Assembly: GCA_017635595.1 (NCBI GenBank)
Contig: JAGBLF010000002.1
Coordinates: 1-63,625 of the forward strand
Length of the DNA: 63,625 bases
DNA from: Alphaproteobacteria bacterium
GTDB lineage: Bacteria; Pseudomonadota; Alphaproteobacteria; RF32; CAG-239
Direction of reading: 5' to 3'
Below are positions 53,724 through 62,122 of this stretch, piece after piece (position 1 is the stretch's first letter; each line of letters opens with the position of its first letter). The notes below the pieces were generated by a model. It made no database searches and was not told where the DNA came from. It saw nothing but the letters and a program-made list of their open reading frames with translations. The position numbers and the translations under genes are program-made.

Positions 53724-54767
53724 ATGAATATAATTAAAAGGATTTATCTGTGGTGGAAGGCTCTCAGAGATAGCCTCACAGATGCGCAGTTCGTGCAGTT
53801 GTGCGAAGCTTGCGCCAATGATATGACCGGTGCCGAAGCATCGATTATGCGAACTTATCTTTGTCACAATGTGCCCGCGGGCGAGAGAATTCGTCAGCTT
53901 TACATTAATGGTGAAGGCCTCTCGCGTATGTACCTTAAATTTCTGTACAAAAGAGACGTGACAGAACAGGAACAGTATTATCTTGTCAACTTTATGAAGT
54001 GGCAACCGAAAGATATCTGGCCTTGCGAATTGTCCGTTGATAACATCAATGAGCTGTTTGATACGGAAATGCCTTACAAAATCGCCATGTATGCGGCAAA
54101 ATACAGCTTGCCGGAAAAGTACGAGATTATGTTGCTCAATCGCTGTGTTCGTGAAGATGAGACGGAAAGAAAGGATAAAAAATCGTACTATCATGTGTTA
54201 AAAACGTATGTTATGTGCGGTGATGTACGCCAGAAGTTCCGCTCTAAAAAATCACAGCAGGCATTGCTGGCTTTCAATGATAATAAAATTTTCAAGCGCA
54301 TTATTAAACAGTGCACGATAGATGAAAATTATATTCATCCGGAAGTTATCGATGAAATGGTAAAAGATGATAAGGTAGACCTTCTGCGTTTGATATTAAG
54401 AGAATCTTTTATCGAGTCGGCCGAATGTCGTGATGCCATTGCCGCACGATTTTTTTCGTTGAAGCCGTTGATATATATATCGGTCGTTCGTAAAGAAATT
54501 CGGAAAATCGAACTGCAAGCCGGTATGAGTTTCGGTGCGCTGTTTCCGTTTGAGGATGAGGCTGAATATATTTTGCAGTCTGCTCAATACGATTTAAGCA
54601 ACGTACAGGGAAGACAGGCATTTATATATGCTTTGACACCTTTGATGGAAGGACATCCGTCACCGCATTTGTGCGCTTGGGTAGCTTATCATTTCCCCGA
54701 GCTTAGTGATTTAGCTTGCCGGAAAGTGCGTCAGCTCGGTGAGAAACTTATCAAAGAGTATAGGTAA
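53724..54767 (+). CDS. unrecognised 347-residue helical protein
   Basis: A soluble, mostly helical protein, possibly built of HEAT- or ankyrin-like helical pairs (segments such as PYKIAMYAAKYSLPEKYEIMLL and FKRIIKQCTIDENYIHPEVI repeat a similar helix-turn-helix rhythm). No family assigned. The start ATG at 53724 has an A/T-only leader. The first 300 bases use codons unlike the neighbours (CTC, GTG, GCG, CAG rich), hinting at transfer. Own promoter and terminator. Confidence 0.65.
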   Translation: MNIIKRIYLWWKALRDSLTDAQFVQLCEACANDMTGAEASIMRTYLCHNVPAGERIRQLYINGEGLSRMYLKFLYKRDVTEQEQYYLVNFMKWQPKDIWPCELSVDNINELFDTEMPYKIAMYAAKYSLPEKYEIMLLNRCVREDETERKDKKSYYHVLKTYVMCGDVRQKFRSKKSQQALLAFNDNKIFKRIIKQCTIDENYIHPEVIDEMVKDDKVDLLRLILRESFIESAECRDAIAARFFSLKPLIYISVVRKEIRKIELQAGMSFGALFPFEDEAEYILQSAQYDLSNVQGRQAFIYALTPLMEGHPSPHLCAWVAYHFPELSDLACRKVRQLGEKLIKEYR

Positions 54768-54780
54768 TCCGAAAAATCAA

Positions 54781-54816
54781 AGAAAAAGGCGTGAGGTAAA
54801 ACTCGCGCCTTTTTCT
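54781..54816 (+). terminator. Rho-independent terminator
   Basis: A 15-bp stem AGAAAAAGGCGTGAG (54781-54795) with CTCGCGCCTTTTTCT (54802-54816), one G-U pair, 6-nt loop and a T tract within the arm. Confidence 0.85.
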
Positions 54817-54827
54817 TTAGCGAAGTA

Positions 54828-54856
54828 TTGACATTTCTGTCCGGTTCGGATATATT
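54828..54856 (+). promoter_or_regulatory. promoter of the 54904 gene
   Basis: TTGACA (54828-54833), a 17-base spacer, TATATT (54851-54856), directly after the preceding terminator. Same boxes as the 53724 promoter. Confidence 0.7.
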
Positions 54857-54903
54857 GCTCAAACAAATCCTTACAATTTAGTTACTCATTAAAATATTAT
54901 GTT

Positions 54904-55278
54904 ATGGGAAGCATTTTTATTGGTTTTCAGGTATTACTGCATTGTCCGCTGTTTTGGGCAGTAATGGTCTTTGGTGTCATCTTAGGCGTGTTGGAAGTAT
55001 TGTATGCTGATAAATGCGGATACGGCGCGTATTGTAAAGTAACCTTTGCCTATCGGATGCCTAATGCTCCGAAAACGGCTGAACGTCTGAGTAATACGAT
55101 GCATCTGTTAGCCATAGCGGCCGTTATTATGCCTTTGTTTATGCAGGTTTTTAATGATTGCAGCGGTGCTTTTGTTTTACTGTGGTGGGCGTTCTTTTTA
55201 GGCGTATCAATTGTGACGCAATGGGTGCTTATGTTTGTGTTGATTTTGAAGATTATGTATTCGAGGCACGGAAGTTGA
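54904..55278 (+). CDS. small three-helix membrane protein, unrecognised
   Basis: A 124-residue protein with hydrophobic helices at the N-terminus (LFWAVMVFGVILGVLEVLY), middle (MHLLAIAAVIMPLFMQVF) and C-terminus (AFVLLWWAFFLGVSIVTQWV). No family recognised. A/T-only leader without a ribosome-binding site, its own promoter, and the same MGS/MGK start style as the gene at 30865. A terminator follows at 55327. Confidence 0.6.
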   Translation: MGSIFIGFQVLLHCPLFWAVMVFGVILGVLEVLYADKCGYGAYCKVTFAYRMPNAPKTAERLSNTMHLLAIAAVIMPLFMQVFNDCSGAFVLLWWAFFLGVSIVTQWVLMFVLILKIMYSRHGS

Positions 55279-55326
55279 AATTAACAAACTCACCGAATTT
55301 CTGTAATTGTTTTTCAAGACTATGTT

Positions 55327-55361
55327 AGAAAAGCCGTTGACAGCATGTCAGCGGCTTTTCT
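55327..55361. terminator. bidirectional terminator
   Basis: A 16-bp stem with a 3-nt loop (55327-55342 with 55346-55361, one G-U pair). The right arm contains the last codons of the minus-strand gene at 55348. Confidence 0.82.
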
Positions 55362-55584
55362 TATCGGCCTTTTCAAGTAAGGCATGGACTTTATCTGTAA
55401 ACTTTCCTTTTTCCAAATCGTTTATTTGCTGATGATAATGTGTAACAATATGATTAAGTTTACCCCAAAATCCTTTTTCTACGGAAATAATCGTTCCCCA
55501 CACAGCCATTACAAACATTATAATGGTTACAATGCTTTCGGTGATTTCCAGTTTTTCTTTAAAAGTGTATTTTGTTTTTTGCAT
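55348..55584 (-). CDS. small single-pass membrane protein, unrecognised
   Basis: A 78-residue protein with one helix (SIVTIIMFVMAVWGTIISV) and a charged cytoplasmic tail (INDLEKGKFTDKVHALLEK) that looks amphipathic. No family recognised. The ATG leader is weak (no clear ribosome-binding site), but the gene is bounded by a good terminator. Confidence 0.5.
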   Translation of the reverse strand: MQKTKYTFKEKLEITESIVTIIMFVMAVWGTIISVEKGFWGKLNHIVTHYHQQINDLEKGKFTDKVHALLEKADKKSR

Positions 55585-55652
55585 ACATCTTATATATAGG
55601 TAATATACTTAAATTCAATTAGCCTAAAGTTTAAGATGTAATAACAAAAGAA

Positions 55653-56261
55653 CTATTCGCTGTATCCTACCGGCTGATGTGCAATAACAAATTCGTCTTT
55701 ATCAAGTTTGAGGGCACGGTGTAATTCATCAAAATTAATCAGTCCGCGGATAACCGTTGCCAAACCGTGTGCAGTGGCATACAAATATACATTTTGGTAT
55801 GCCGATCCGGCATGAGCATGTCCCCAATGTTTGTCAGAACTGGTATAAATCAGGTGTACAGGAGCATCAAACACAAATTTTTGTTCTTCGCCGGTGTAAG
55901 GAATGGCATTTTCATTCGAGACTTTTTCCAGACGATTATCCTGAGCATTGTAATACCAAACGCCGTTTTCTTCTAAAACAAAGACTTTCAGATTTTGCTC
56001 GTTGCGTGCGGTAGCGATGGTGCGGCGACCATATTTGTTTACACCGTTGGCAACCCATAATATTTCACTTAAAGTTTTATCATCTATCTTTTTGTTTTTA
56101 TTATATATTCTTTCAGATTTTCTTGTATTGATAAGATCCATTAAAGCAGGAGATTTCTGTTCCAAATCCGGTGTCGGTAAATTGCGGATTTCGGCAGCAA
56201 GGGCGTTCATACCGGATAATGAAACGGCAGCCATTAACGTATAAAATATGTGTCTTCTCAT
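55653..56261 (-). CDS. exported SagB/ThcOx-type nitroreductase
   Basis: A 202-residue flavin-dependent oxidoreductase with a signal peptide (MRRHIFYTLMAAVSLSGMNALA). The nitroreductase fold is shown by LINTRKSERIY (FMN phosphate contact), ILWVANGVN, the YQNVYLYATAHGLATV helix and the closing HQPVGY. The substrate is unknown; SagB relatives oxidise azoline rings in peptide natural products, but no cyclase gene is near. Export of an FMN enzyme implies Tat or unusual cofactor loading; the leader lacks a twin-Arg motif (only RR at 2-3). AGGAGG precedes the ATG. Confidence 0.82.
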   Translation of the reverse strand: MRRHIFYTLMAAVSLSGMNALAAEIRNLPTPDLEQKSPALMDLINTRKSERIYNKNKKIDDKTLSEILWVANGVNKYGRRTIATARNEQNLKVFVLEENGVWYYNAQDNRLEKVSNENAIPYTGEEQKFVFDAPVHLIYTSSDKHWGHAHAGSAYQNVYLYATAHGLATVIRGLINFDELHRALKLDKDEFVIAHQPVGYSE

Positions 56262-56369
56262 GTTGACCTCCTTTAACGATAGATTAAATGACGGTATTCA
56301 ATATATATGATTTTTAAGAGATGTAAAGAAGCAAATTATATTGTGAATTAATATGGTTAAAAGGTTGTC

Positions 56370-56397
56370 AAAAAGGTAAGATTGGTGTAACCTTTTT
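56370..56397 (+). promoter_or_regulatory. hairpin ahead of the glycan operon
   Basis: AAAAAGGT (56370-56377) pairs with ACCTTTTT (56390-56397), then TTCG and the first possible start codon. A second AAAAGGT at 56359-56365 could compete for the same arm. The form suits an attenuator, without proof. Confidence 0.4.
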
Positions 56398-56420
56398 TCG
56401 TTATGACAGGTCTTGAAAAA

Positions 56421-57302
56421 ATGAAACGAAACAAGCTTGGTCTAAGCGTATTTTTAGCGGCGATTATCGAATTTTCAATAATCGGCGGGTACATTTATAA
56501 AACAAAGCACAGTAAGCCTGATGTTGAGAAGACGGTTGAAATTTATACGGTATTTCATAAACCTTGGAAAATATATCAAAACGATATCGTTATACCGATA
56601 CATGCCGGCAGAGCACTGAATACCGAACGCGCCAAACCGCTGTTGAATAAAATGATCGGCGATGATACCGGTGATAATATTTCGGAAAAAAATCAAAGAT
56701 ATTCGGAATTGACGGCGTTGTATTGGATTTGGAAAAATTCCAAAGCCGATTATGTCGGTTTAATGCATTATCGTCGCTATTTTGATTTGGCACCATTTGT
56801 CCGTTATAATCCTCAATGCAAAGACAAACTATGCTCTTTAGGATTGGAAGCCGACAATATTAAGAAACTTATGAATGACTATGATATAATCGTCACGTCT
56901 TATGATTTGGAAATGCCGCAGTATAACTATTATGCTCGTTGGCATTTTGTTGAAAATATGGACTTAGCCATTGATTGTATACGCAAAAAACATCCGTCAG
57001 AGGCCGCCGTTATTGATAACGTTATGATGTCAAAGCATTTTATAGCTTATAATATGTTTATTGCCAAGAAAAAGATTATAGACAGATATGCCGCATGGAT
57101 TTTTAAGGTTTTGGCCGATTTGGAAGATAAATTGGAATATGATCATGATAAAGCTTATTTCGGCTGTGTTATACCGAGACATCCGACGTATCAGTTGCGG
57201 GCTCCGGCATATTTGGCTGAAAGGTTGTTTAATGTTTGGCTGGAAGCCCATAAAAACGAGTATAAAATTCTGGAGGTTCCTATACAAATTATCAAAATTT
57301 AG
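56421..57302 (+). CDS. DUF4422 glycosyltransferase 1, membrane-anchored
   Basis: A 293-residue protein: one N-terminal helix (LGLSVFLAAIIEFSIIGGYIY) then a DUF4422 domain with the donor-site block IVIPIHAGRAL, MIGDDTGDNIS near residue 83, ELTALYWIWKNSKADYVGL and MHYRR. DUF4422 proteins are capsule or LPS glycosyltransferases; some are reported as galactofuranosyltransferases, which fits the glf gene ending this operon. The anchor puts the enzyme at the inner membrane, catalytic side unknown. ATG at 56421 gives an N-terminus aligned with the paralogues; ATG at 56403 is the alternative. First gene of a six-gene operon. Confidence 0.82.
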   Translation: MKRNKLGLSVFLAAIIEFSIIGGYIYKTKHSKPDVEKTVEIYTVFHKPWKIYQNDIVIPIHAGRALNTERAKPLLNKMIGDDTGDNISEKNQRYSELTALYWIWKNSKADYVGLMHYRRYFDLAPFVRYNPQCKDKLCSLGLEADNIKKLMNDYDIIVTSYDLEMPQYNYYARWHFVENMDLAIDCIRKKHPSEAAVIDNVMMSKHFIAYNMFIAKKKIIDRYAAWIFKVLADLEDKLEYDHDKAYFGCVIPRHPTYQLRAPAYLAERLFNVWLEAHKNEYKILEVPIQIIKI

Positions 57303-57375
57303 ATGTTTTTTGTTTTGTGGATATATGCATTAAATGTTGAAGAAAATGGAAAATCAGGTACTGTATAGAAGAAAG

Positions 57376-58272
57376 ATGAAGTTGAGTAAGTTGACATTAG
57401 GGTTTCTGATTGCGGCAATTGTTGAATTTTGTCTGCTGTGGTTGTGGGTTAAATATTCGCAAGGTCCTCAGCCGGAACATAATATAGAGGTGTATATCGT
57501 ATACCATAAACCATCTAAACTTTATGAAGGTGATATACTTGTTCCGATACAGGCCGGCAGGGCTTTACATCCGGGAAAAAATAAGCGTTTCTTTTCGCAT
57601 ATGATCGGGGATGATACCGGTGATAATATTTCACTGAAAAATGATAAATATTCGGAATTGACAGCATTGTACTGGATTTGGAAAAATTCTAAAGCCGATT
57701 ATGTCGGACTAATGCACTATCGGCGGTTTTTGAACTTATATAATACCAGACAAAATGAAAAATTTGAAAATTTTGGTATAACACGTGAGAATATTGAAGC
57801 AATAATGAAAGATGCCGATGTTGTTACCGCACGTTATAGGGGTTTTAATGCCGGACGTAATGTTTATGAACATTATTTATTGAACCATTACGCTGAGGAT
57901 TTTTATGTCGTCATTCGTTATATTATGAAAAAATATCCAGAACTGACTGAAGAATTGTATCGTTTTTTGCATAAGAAAAGTTATATGCCATATAATATAT
58001 TTGTTGCGCGCAAAGAGGTTATAGATGAATATTGCGAATGGCTGTTTGATATTTTGTTTGCTGTAGAAGAAGATATGAATTTCCCGCATGGCGAATATGA
58101 TTTTTCAATAAAGAAATCTGAAGTATCGTACGATTATCAAAAGCGTGCACCCGGCTTTATAGCCGAGAGGTTATTTACATTCTGGTTGGAAATTAATAAG
58201 GATAAATACAGAAATAAGCAATATCCTGCCGTTTATTTTGAACGTAATTGGACAGAAGAGTATGATAAGTAA
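57376..58272 (+). CDS. DUF4422 glycosyltransferase 2, membrane-anchored
   Basis: A 298-residue paralogue: N-terminal helix (LTLGFLIAAIVEFCLLWLWV), then ILVPIQAGRAL, MIGDDTGDNISLKN, ELTALYWIWKNSKADYVGL, MHYRR and the C-terminal RAPGFIAERLFTFWLE. It lacks the Cys-containing segment present after MHYRR in copies 1, 3, 4 and 5, so its acceptor site probably differs. ATG at 57376 aligns with the paralogues and has AGAAG upstream; ATGs at 57334 and 57346 are possible. It overlaps copy 3 by 11 bases. Confidence 0.82.
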   Translation: MKLSKLTLGFLIAAIVEFCLLWLWVKYSQGPQPEHNIEVYIVYHKPSKLYEGDILVPIQAGRALHPGKNKRFFSHMIGDDTGDNISLKNDKYSELTALYWIWKNSKADYVGLMHYRRFLNLYNTRQNEKFENFGITRENIEAIMKDADVVTARYRGFNAGRNVYEHYLLNHYAEDFYVVIRYIMKKYPELTEELYRFLHKKSYMPYNIFVARKEVIDEYCEWLFDILFAVEEDMNFPHGEYDFSIKKSEVSYDYQKRAPGFIAERLFTFWLEINKDKYRNKQYPAVYFERNWTEEYDK

Positions 58273-59119
58273 TAAACAGATATATTATGCTATTGGTGCT
58301 CTTATACTGCTTGCGGTTGGAATTTATGCGGCATTATTGCTGTTGCACAAGCCGACAATATCAATATATAAGGTTTACCATACCGTTTATCCTGTTGAAG
58401 AAAGTGATATAGTCGTACCGATACATGTGGGGCGCGTTATGCGCAGAAAAGATGCCGAACCGTTACGCTCACAGATGATCGGGGATGACACCGGCGACAA
58501 TATTTCGTTTAAAAATAACCGATATGCCGAACTGACGGCGTTGTATTGGATGTGGAAAAATGCCAAGGCTGATTATGTCGGGTTGATGCATTATCGGCGC
58601 AATTTTTGTATGGATATTGAAGAAACAGAAAAACAATGTGTAGATACAAAAGCTAAGTGTGTTTGCAGTTTGGCTTGTGATTGCGGTCTGACTTACGATA
58701 ATGTCTTAAAGCTCATGGAAAAATATGATATTGTTACTACGGTTACTCTCAACTTAAAAGATACTTTGCGTGAACATTATCGGCATGCACATCATATCGA
58801 GGATTTGGAATTGGCTGAATCATACATTAAGGAACATTATCCTGAGATGGCAGAGACTTTTGATGAAGTGATAGACGGCCATGAATTTAATGCCCGTAAT
58901 ATGTTTATTATGTCAAGAAAATTGATGACGCAGTATGCTGAATGGCTGTTTGATATTTTATTCCATATTGAGCCTAAAATCAGCCATGATAAAGGTTATC
59001 AGCGCTTGGCTGCAGCCTATTTGGGCGAAAGACTGTTTTCGGTATGGGTAAGATATCAGGTGAAAATTAATCATTTGAAAATGAAGGAGTTGTATGTGCA
59101 TACTCTTAAAAAAGCATAA
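58262..59119 (+). CDS. DUF4422 glycosyltransferase 3, membrane-anchored
   Basis: A 285-residue paralogue: helix (IYYAIGALILLAVGIYAALLL), IVVPIHVGRVM, MIGDDTGDNISFKN, ELTALYWMWKNAKADYVGL, MHYRR. The segment after MHYRR has five Cys (QCVDTKAKCVCSLACDC), the most of the set, and could hold disulfides if it is outside. C-terminus YLGERLFSVWV. ATG at 58262 is preceded by AGAAGAG; an upstream TTG would only extend it into copy 2. Confidence 0.82.
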   Translation: MISNKQIYYAIGALILLAVGIYAALLLLHKPTISIYKVYHTVYPVEESDIVVPIHVGRVMRRKDAEPLRSQMIGDDTGDNISFKNNRYAELTALYWMWKNAKADYVGLMHYRRNFCMDIEETEKQCVDTKAKCVCSLACDCGLTYDNVLKLMEKYDIVTTVTLNLKDTLREHYRHAHHIEDLELAESYIKEHYPEMAETFDEVIDGHEFNARNMFIMSRKLMTQYAEWLFDILFHIEPKISHDKGYQRLAAAYLGERLFSVWVRYQVKINHLKMKELYVHTLKKA

Positions 59120-59137
59120 TAACAAAAGGTTACAAAA

Positions 59138-60028
59138 ATGAAAAATATATCAAAACTTCAAATTATAATTGTTTTATGTATGTTATTTGAATTTCAATAC
59201 ATCGCTTTTTTTATTTGGAAAAGCAAACAAGAAATCAATAATCCGAAAATAGAAATATACTCGGTTTTTCATAAAGATTATCCTATATATAAAAATGAGG
59301 TGGTTATACCGATACATGCCGGTCGGGCATTACATCATGATTATGGTAAACCGCTGTTGAATAAAATGATTGGCGACGATACCGGAGATAACATTTCGCT
59401 TAAAAATGACAGATACGCCGAATTGACGGCATTGTATTGGATATGGAAAAATTCTAAGGCCGATTATGTCGGGTTGATGCATTATCGCCGCAGTTTTATT
59501 ATTGATACCTCGGTTTTTCCGGAAGTCAATCAGCATAAATTCTGTCATGACTATTTGTGTGTGTTGGGTGTGACACATGGTAATCTTAAAACCATGTTCC
59601 AACATTATGATATTATCTCGCACGAAAAAGTCTATTTGAGCGATTCACTCTTGAACCATTACAACATTTTTCACAAATATGATGATATAGTAACGGCTAT
59701 GCGCTATATTTCCAAAGAATATCCGGATATGAGAGACTCTATGGTTAAAGTTTTGCGTGAGCACTATTTTTCTAATTTAAATATGGTTATTATGCGTAAA
59801 GATATTTTAGATGCTTATTGTACTTGGTTATTTGATGTTCTGTTCCACATTGAGCCGCAATTAAGTAATGAAGACGGTTATCAGAAAAAAGTTGCCGGAT
59901 ATTTGGGCGAAAGATTGTGGAATATTTGGCTGGAATATGTTACACAGAAGAAATTGTATCGTGTTGCTTTTGTACCTGTAAATGAAATAGGGATTCGCGA
60001 AAATATGACCTCTGTTATAGAACCGTAG
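59138..60028 (+). CDS. DUF4422 glycosyltransferase 4, membrane-anchored
   Basis: A 296-residue paralogue, closest to copy 5: helix (LQIIIVLCMLFEFQYIAFFIW), VVIPIHAGRALHHDYG, MIGDDTGDNISLKN, ELTALYWIWKNSKADYVGL, MHYRRSF, C-terminal YLGERLWNIWLE. The ALHHDYG/ALKHDYG and MHYRRSF/IHYRRSF segments are shared only by copies 4 and 5, suggesting the latest duplication. AAAAGG lies upstream of the ATG, 18 bases past the copy 3 stop. Confidence 0.82.
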   Translation: MKNISKLQIIIVLCMLFEFQYIAFFIWKSKQEINNPKIEIYSVFHKDYPIYKNEVVIPIHAGRALHHDYGKPLLNKMIGDDTGDNISLKNDRYAELTALYWIWKNSKADYVGLMHYRRSFIIDTSVFPEVNQHKFCHDYLCVLGVTHGNLKTMFQHYDIISHEKVYLSDSLLNHYNIFHKYDDIVTAMRYISKEYPDMRDSMVKVLREHYFSNLNMVIMRKDILDAYCTWLFDVLFHIEPQLSNEDGYQKKVAGYLGERLWNIWLEYVTQKKLYRVAFVPVNEIGIRENMTSVIEP

Positions 60029-60044
60029 GTATAAGGAAAAATAT

Positions 60045-60899
60045 ATGAAAAAATATAAATTTGAATGGATTGTATTTATAGTAACTGTTATAGAACTATC
60101 TGCTATTGCAGGTTTTATAGCGTATCAGAAATATAAATTTTCTCATCCGAAAATAGAAGTTTATGCTGTCTATCATAAGGACTTTCCGATTAACCGGAAT
60201 GAAGTTGTTATTCCTATTCATGCCGGCAGAGCTTTGAAGCATGATTACGGCATGCCGCTTTTAAATAAAATGATAGGCGATAATACCGGAGATAACATTT
60301 CGCTTAAAAATGACAGATATGCCGAATTGACGGCAACCTATTGGGTGTGGAAAAACTCCAAAGCAGACTATGTCGGTATTATCCATTATCGCCGCAGTTT
60401 TATTATTCAACCTGACGGCCTGCACAGTTTTGAAAAACATCAACATTGTTTCAGTTATTTGTGCGAAGTCGGTATGACGGCAGTTAATTTGCATCAGTTG
60501 ATGCAAAAATACGATGTTATAATGCCGGCCACAGCCTATTTGCCGATGACATTTTTAGAGTATTACAATAGGTCGCATATACCGAATGATTTACAGGTTG
60601 CCGTTCAGTATATTCGTGAAAAATATCCGGAAATGAATGATACGGTAAATTATGTTTTATACGGACATCAATTTAATTCACGTAATATGTTTATTATGCG
60701 CAAAGATCTTTTAGATAAATATGCCGCATGGCTGTTTGATGTTTTGTTCCATATTGATTCGAAATTGAGCCGTGAAACCGATTATCAGTCTCGGGCGCCG
60801 GGCTTTTTAGCCGAACGTTTATGGACAATTTGGATAAGGCATCAGATGAGAACAACAAACATTAAAGTAGGGGAGATGTTCATTGACACGCAAAAGTAA
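60045..60899 (+). CDS. DUF4422 glycosyltransferase 5, membrane-anchored
   Basis: A 284-residue paralogue: helix (FEWIVFIVTVIELSAIAGFIAY), VVIPIHAGRALKHDYG, MIGDNTGDNIS, then ELTATYWVWKNSKADYVGI, IHYRRSF, C-terminal RAPGFLAERLWTIWI. It carries Asn where the other four have the second Asp of GDDTGDN, plus other changes in the most conserved block; the substrate or activity may differ. AAGGA precedes the ATG. Its 3' end overlaps glf by 17 bases. Confidence 0.82.
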   Translation: MKKYKFEWIVFIVTVIELSAIAGFIAYQKYKFSHPKIEVYAVYHKDFPINRNEVVIPIHAGRALKHDYGMPLLNKMIGDNTGDNISLKNDRYAELTATYWVWKNSKADYVGIIHYRRSFIIQPDGLHSFEKHQHCFSYLCEVGMTAVNLHQLMQKYDVIMPATAYLPMTFLEYYNRSHIPNDLQVAVQYIREKYPEMNDTVNYVLYGHQFNSRNMFIMRKDLLDKYAAWLFDVLFHIDSKLSRETDYQSRAPGFLAERLWTIWIRHQMRTTNIKVGEMFIDTQK

Positions 60900-62085
60900 G
60901 ATAATAACCGCGGTTTCTGTTTTAGCATTGGTTTTCGGCGCGGTAACGATTTATTATAAAAACCGCATGGTTTACGTACCTAATGTCATTGTCGGTGCCG
61001 GTTTATCCGGAGTAACAATGGCGGAACGTATTGCCAACGATAAAAAAGAAAAGGTTTTGATAATCGAAAAGCGCGATCATATAGGCGGCAATGTTTACGA
61101 TTATAAAGACAGTAACGGAATTACCGTGCAAAAATATGGTATTCATGCCTTTCACGCCAATAGCGAACGCGTATGGACGTATTTGAGCCGGTTTACTGCG
61201 TGGCACAATTACAGACATAAAGCTTTGGCCGAAACCTCAAAAGGAAATGTTAATTTTCCGGTTAACTTAAATACGATTAACCAGCTGTTTGATAAAGAAT
61301 TTGCCGAAGAATTTACGGCTAAACTGCTGGCCAAATACGGTATGGGGCAAAAAATTTCAATCAGCGATTTGCAAAATTCCGAAGATGAGGTGCTGCAGCG
61401 CGGTGCCTACATTATGTATGAGGAATTGTTTAAGAACTACACGATAAAACAGTGGGGTATGCGGGTTGATGAGGTTGATCCGTCGGTTATTGCCCGTGTG
61501 CCGATATATTTAACTTACGAAGATGCTTATTTTACGGATAAATACCAAGGAATCCCTAAGTTCGGGTATACGGCCATGGTGCAAAAAATGTTGGATAACC
61601 CGCTGATTGAGATACGGCTCAGTACAAAATGGGAAGATGTTCGCGGCAAAATCAAGTATGATAAGTTGTTTTTCAGCGGTTCAATAGATACGTTTTTTGA
61701 CTATAAGTTTGGTAAACTGCCTTATCGCAGTTTGCATTTTGATATTACGCAGTTGCCGCAGGAATATTATCAGGAAATGGCACAGGTTAACCATGCCAAC
61801 CACCCGAGCATGACACGTTCTATTGAGCATAAGTATCTTTTGGATGAAAAAACGGACCATACGACGGTGTCGTTTGAGTACCCTGAGGCCTTTGATGGTA
61901 CCAATGAGCGGTATTATCCGATTAACAAGCCGGAAAATGCTGATTTGTATGCAAAGTATCAGCAAGAAGCCGATAAGCTTAAAAATGTTTATTTCTTCGG
62001 TCGTTTGGGAGATTATAAGTACTATAATATGGATCAGGCGGTAGAACGAGCTTTAGATTTATACGATAAGGTATTCAAAAAATAG
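60883..62085 (+). CDS. glf: UDP-galactopyranose mutase with membrane anchor
   Basis: A 400-residue FAD enzyme that converts UDP-galactopyranose to UDP-galactofuranose, the donor for Galf-containing glycans. Seen: the dinucleotide site VIVGAGLSGVTMAERIA near residue 35, EKRDHIGGNVYDY, GIHAFHANSERVW, FNRPVNLNTINQLF-type segment (NFPVNLNTINQLF), the Trp-containing YTIKQWG and C-terminal YYNMDQAVERALDLYD. Start: TTG at 60883 with GGGGAG 7 bases upstream, which adds a helix (IITAVSVLALVFGAVTIYY) that usual Glf enzymes lack; an ATG at 60967 would give the standard soluble form but has no ribosome-binding site. Last gene of the DUF4422 operon. Confidence 0.92.
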   Translation: MTRKSKIITAVSVLALVFGAVTIYYKNRMVYVPNVIVGAGLSGVTMAERIANDKKEKVLIIEKRDHIGGNVYDYKDSNGITVQKYGIHAFHANSERVWTYLSRFTAWHNYRHKALAETSKGNVNFPVNLNTINQLFDKEFAEEFTAKLLAKYGMGQKISISDLQNSEDEVLQRGAYIMYEELFKNYTIKQWGMRVDEVDPSVIARVPIYLTYEDAYFTDKYQGIPKFGYTAMVQKMLDNPLIEIRLSTKWEDVRGKIKYDKLFFSGSIDTFFDYKFGKLPYRSLHFDITQLPQEYYQEMAQVNHANHPSMTRSIEHKYLLDEKTDHTTVSFEYPEAFDGTNERYYPINKPENADLYAKYQQEADKLKNVYFFGRLGDYKYYNMDQAVERALDLYDKVFKK

Positions 62086-62122
62086 AATATAAAAGTCATT
62101 TTTGATTGCATTTTTATACGAT

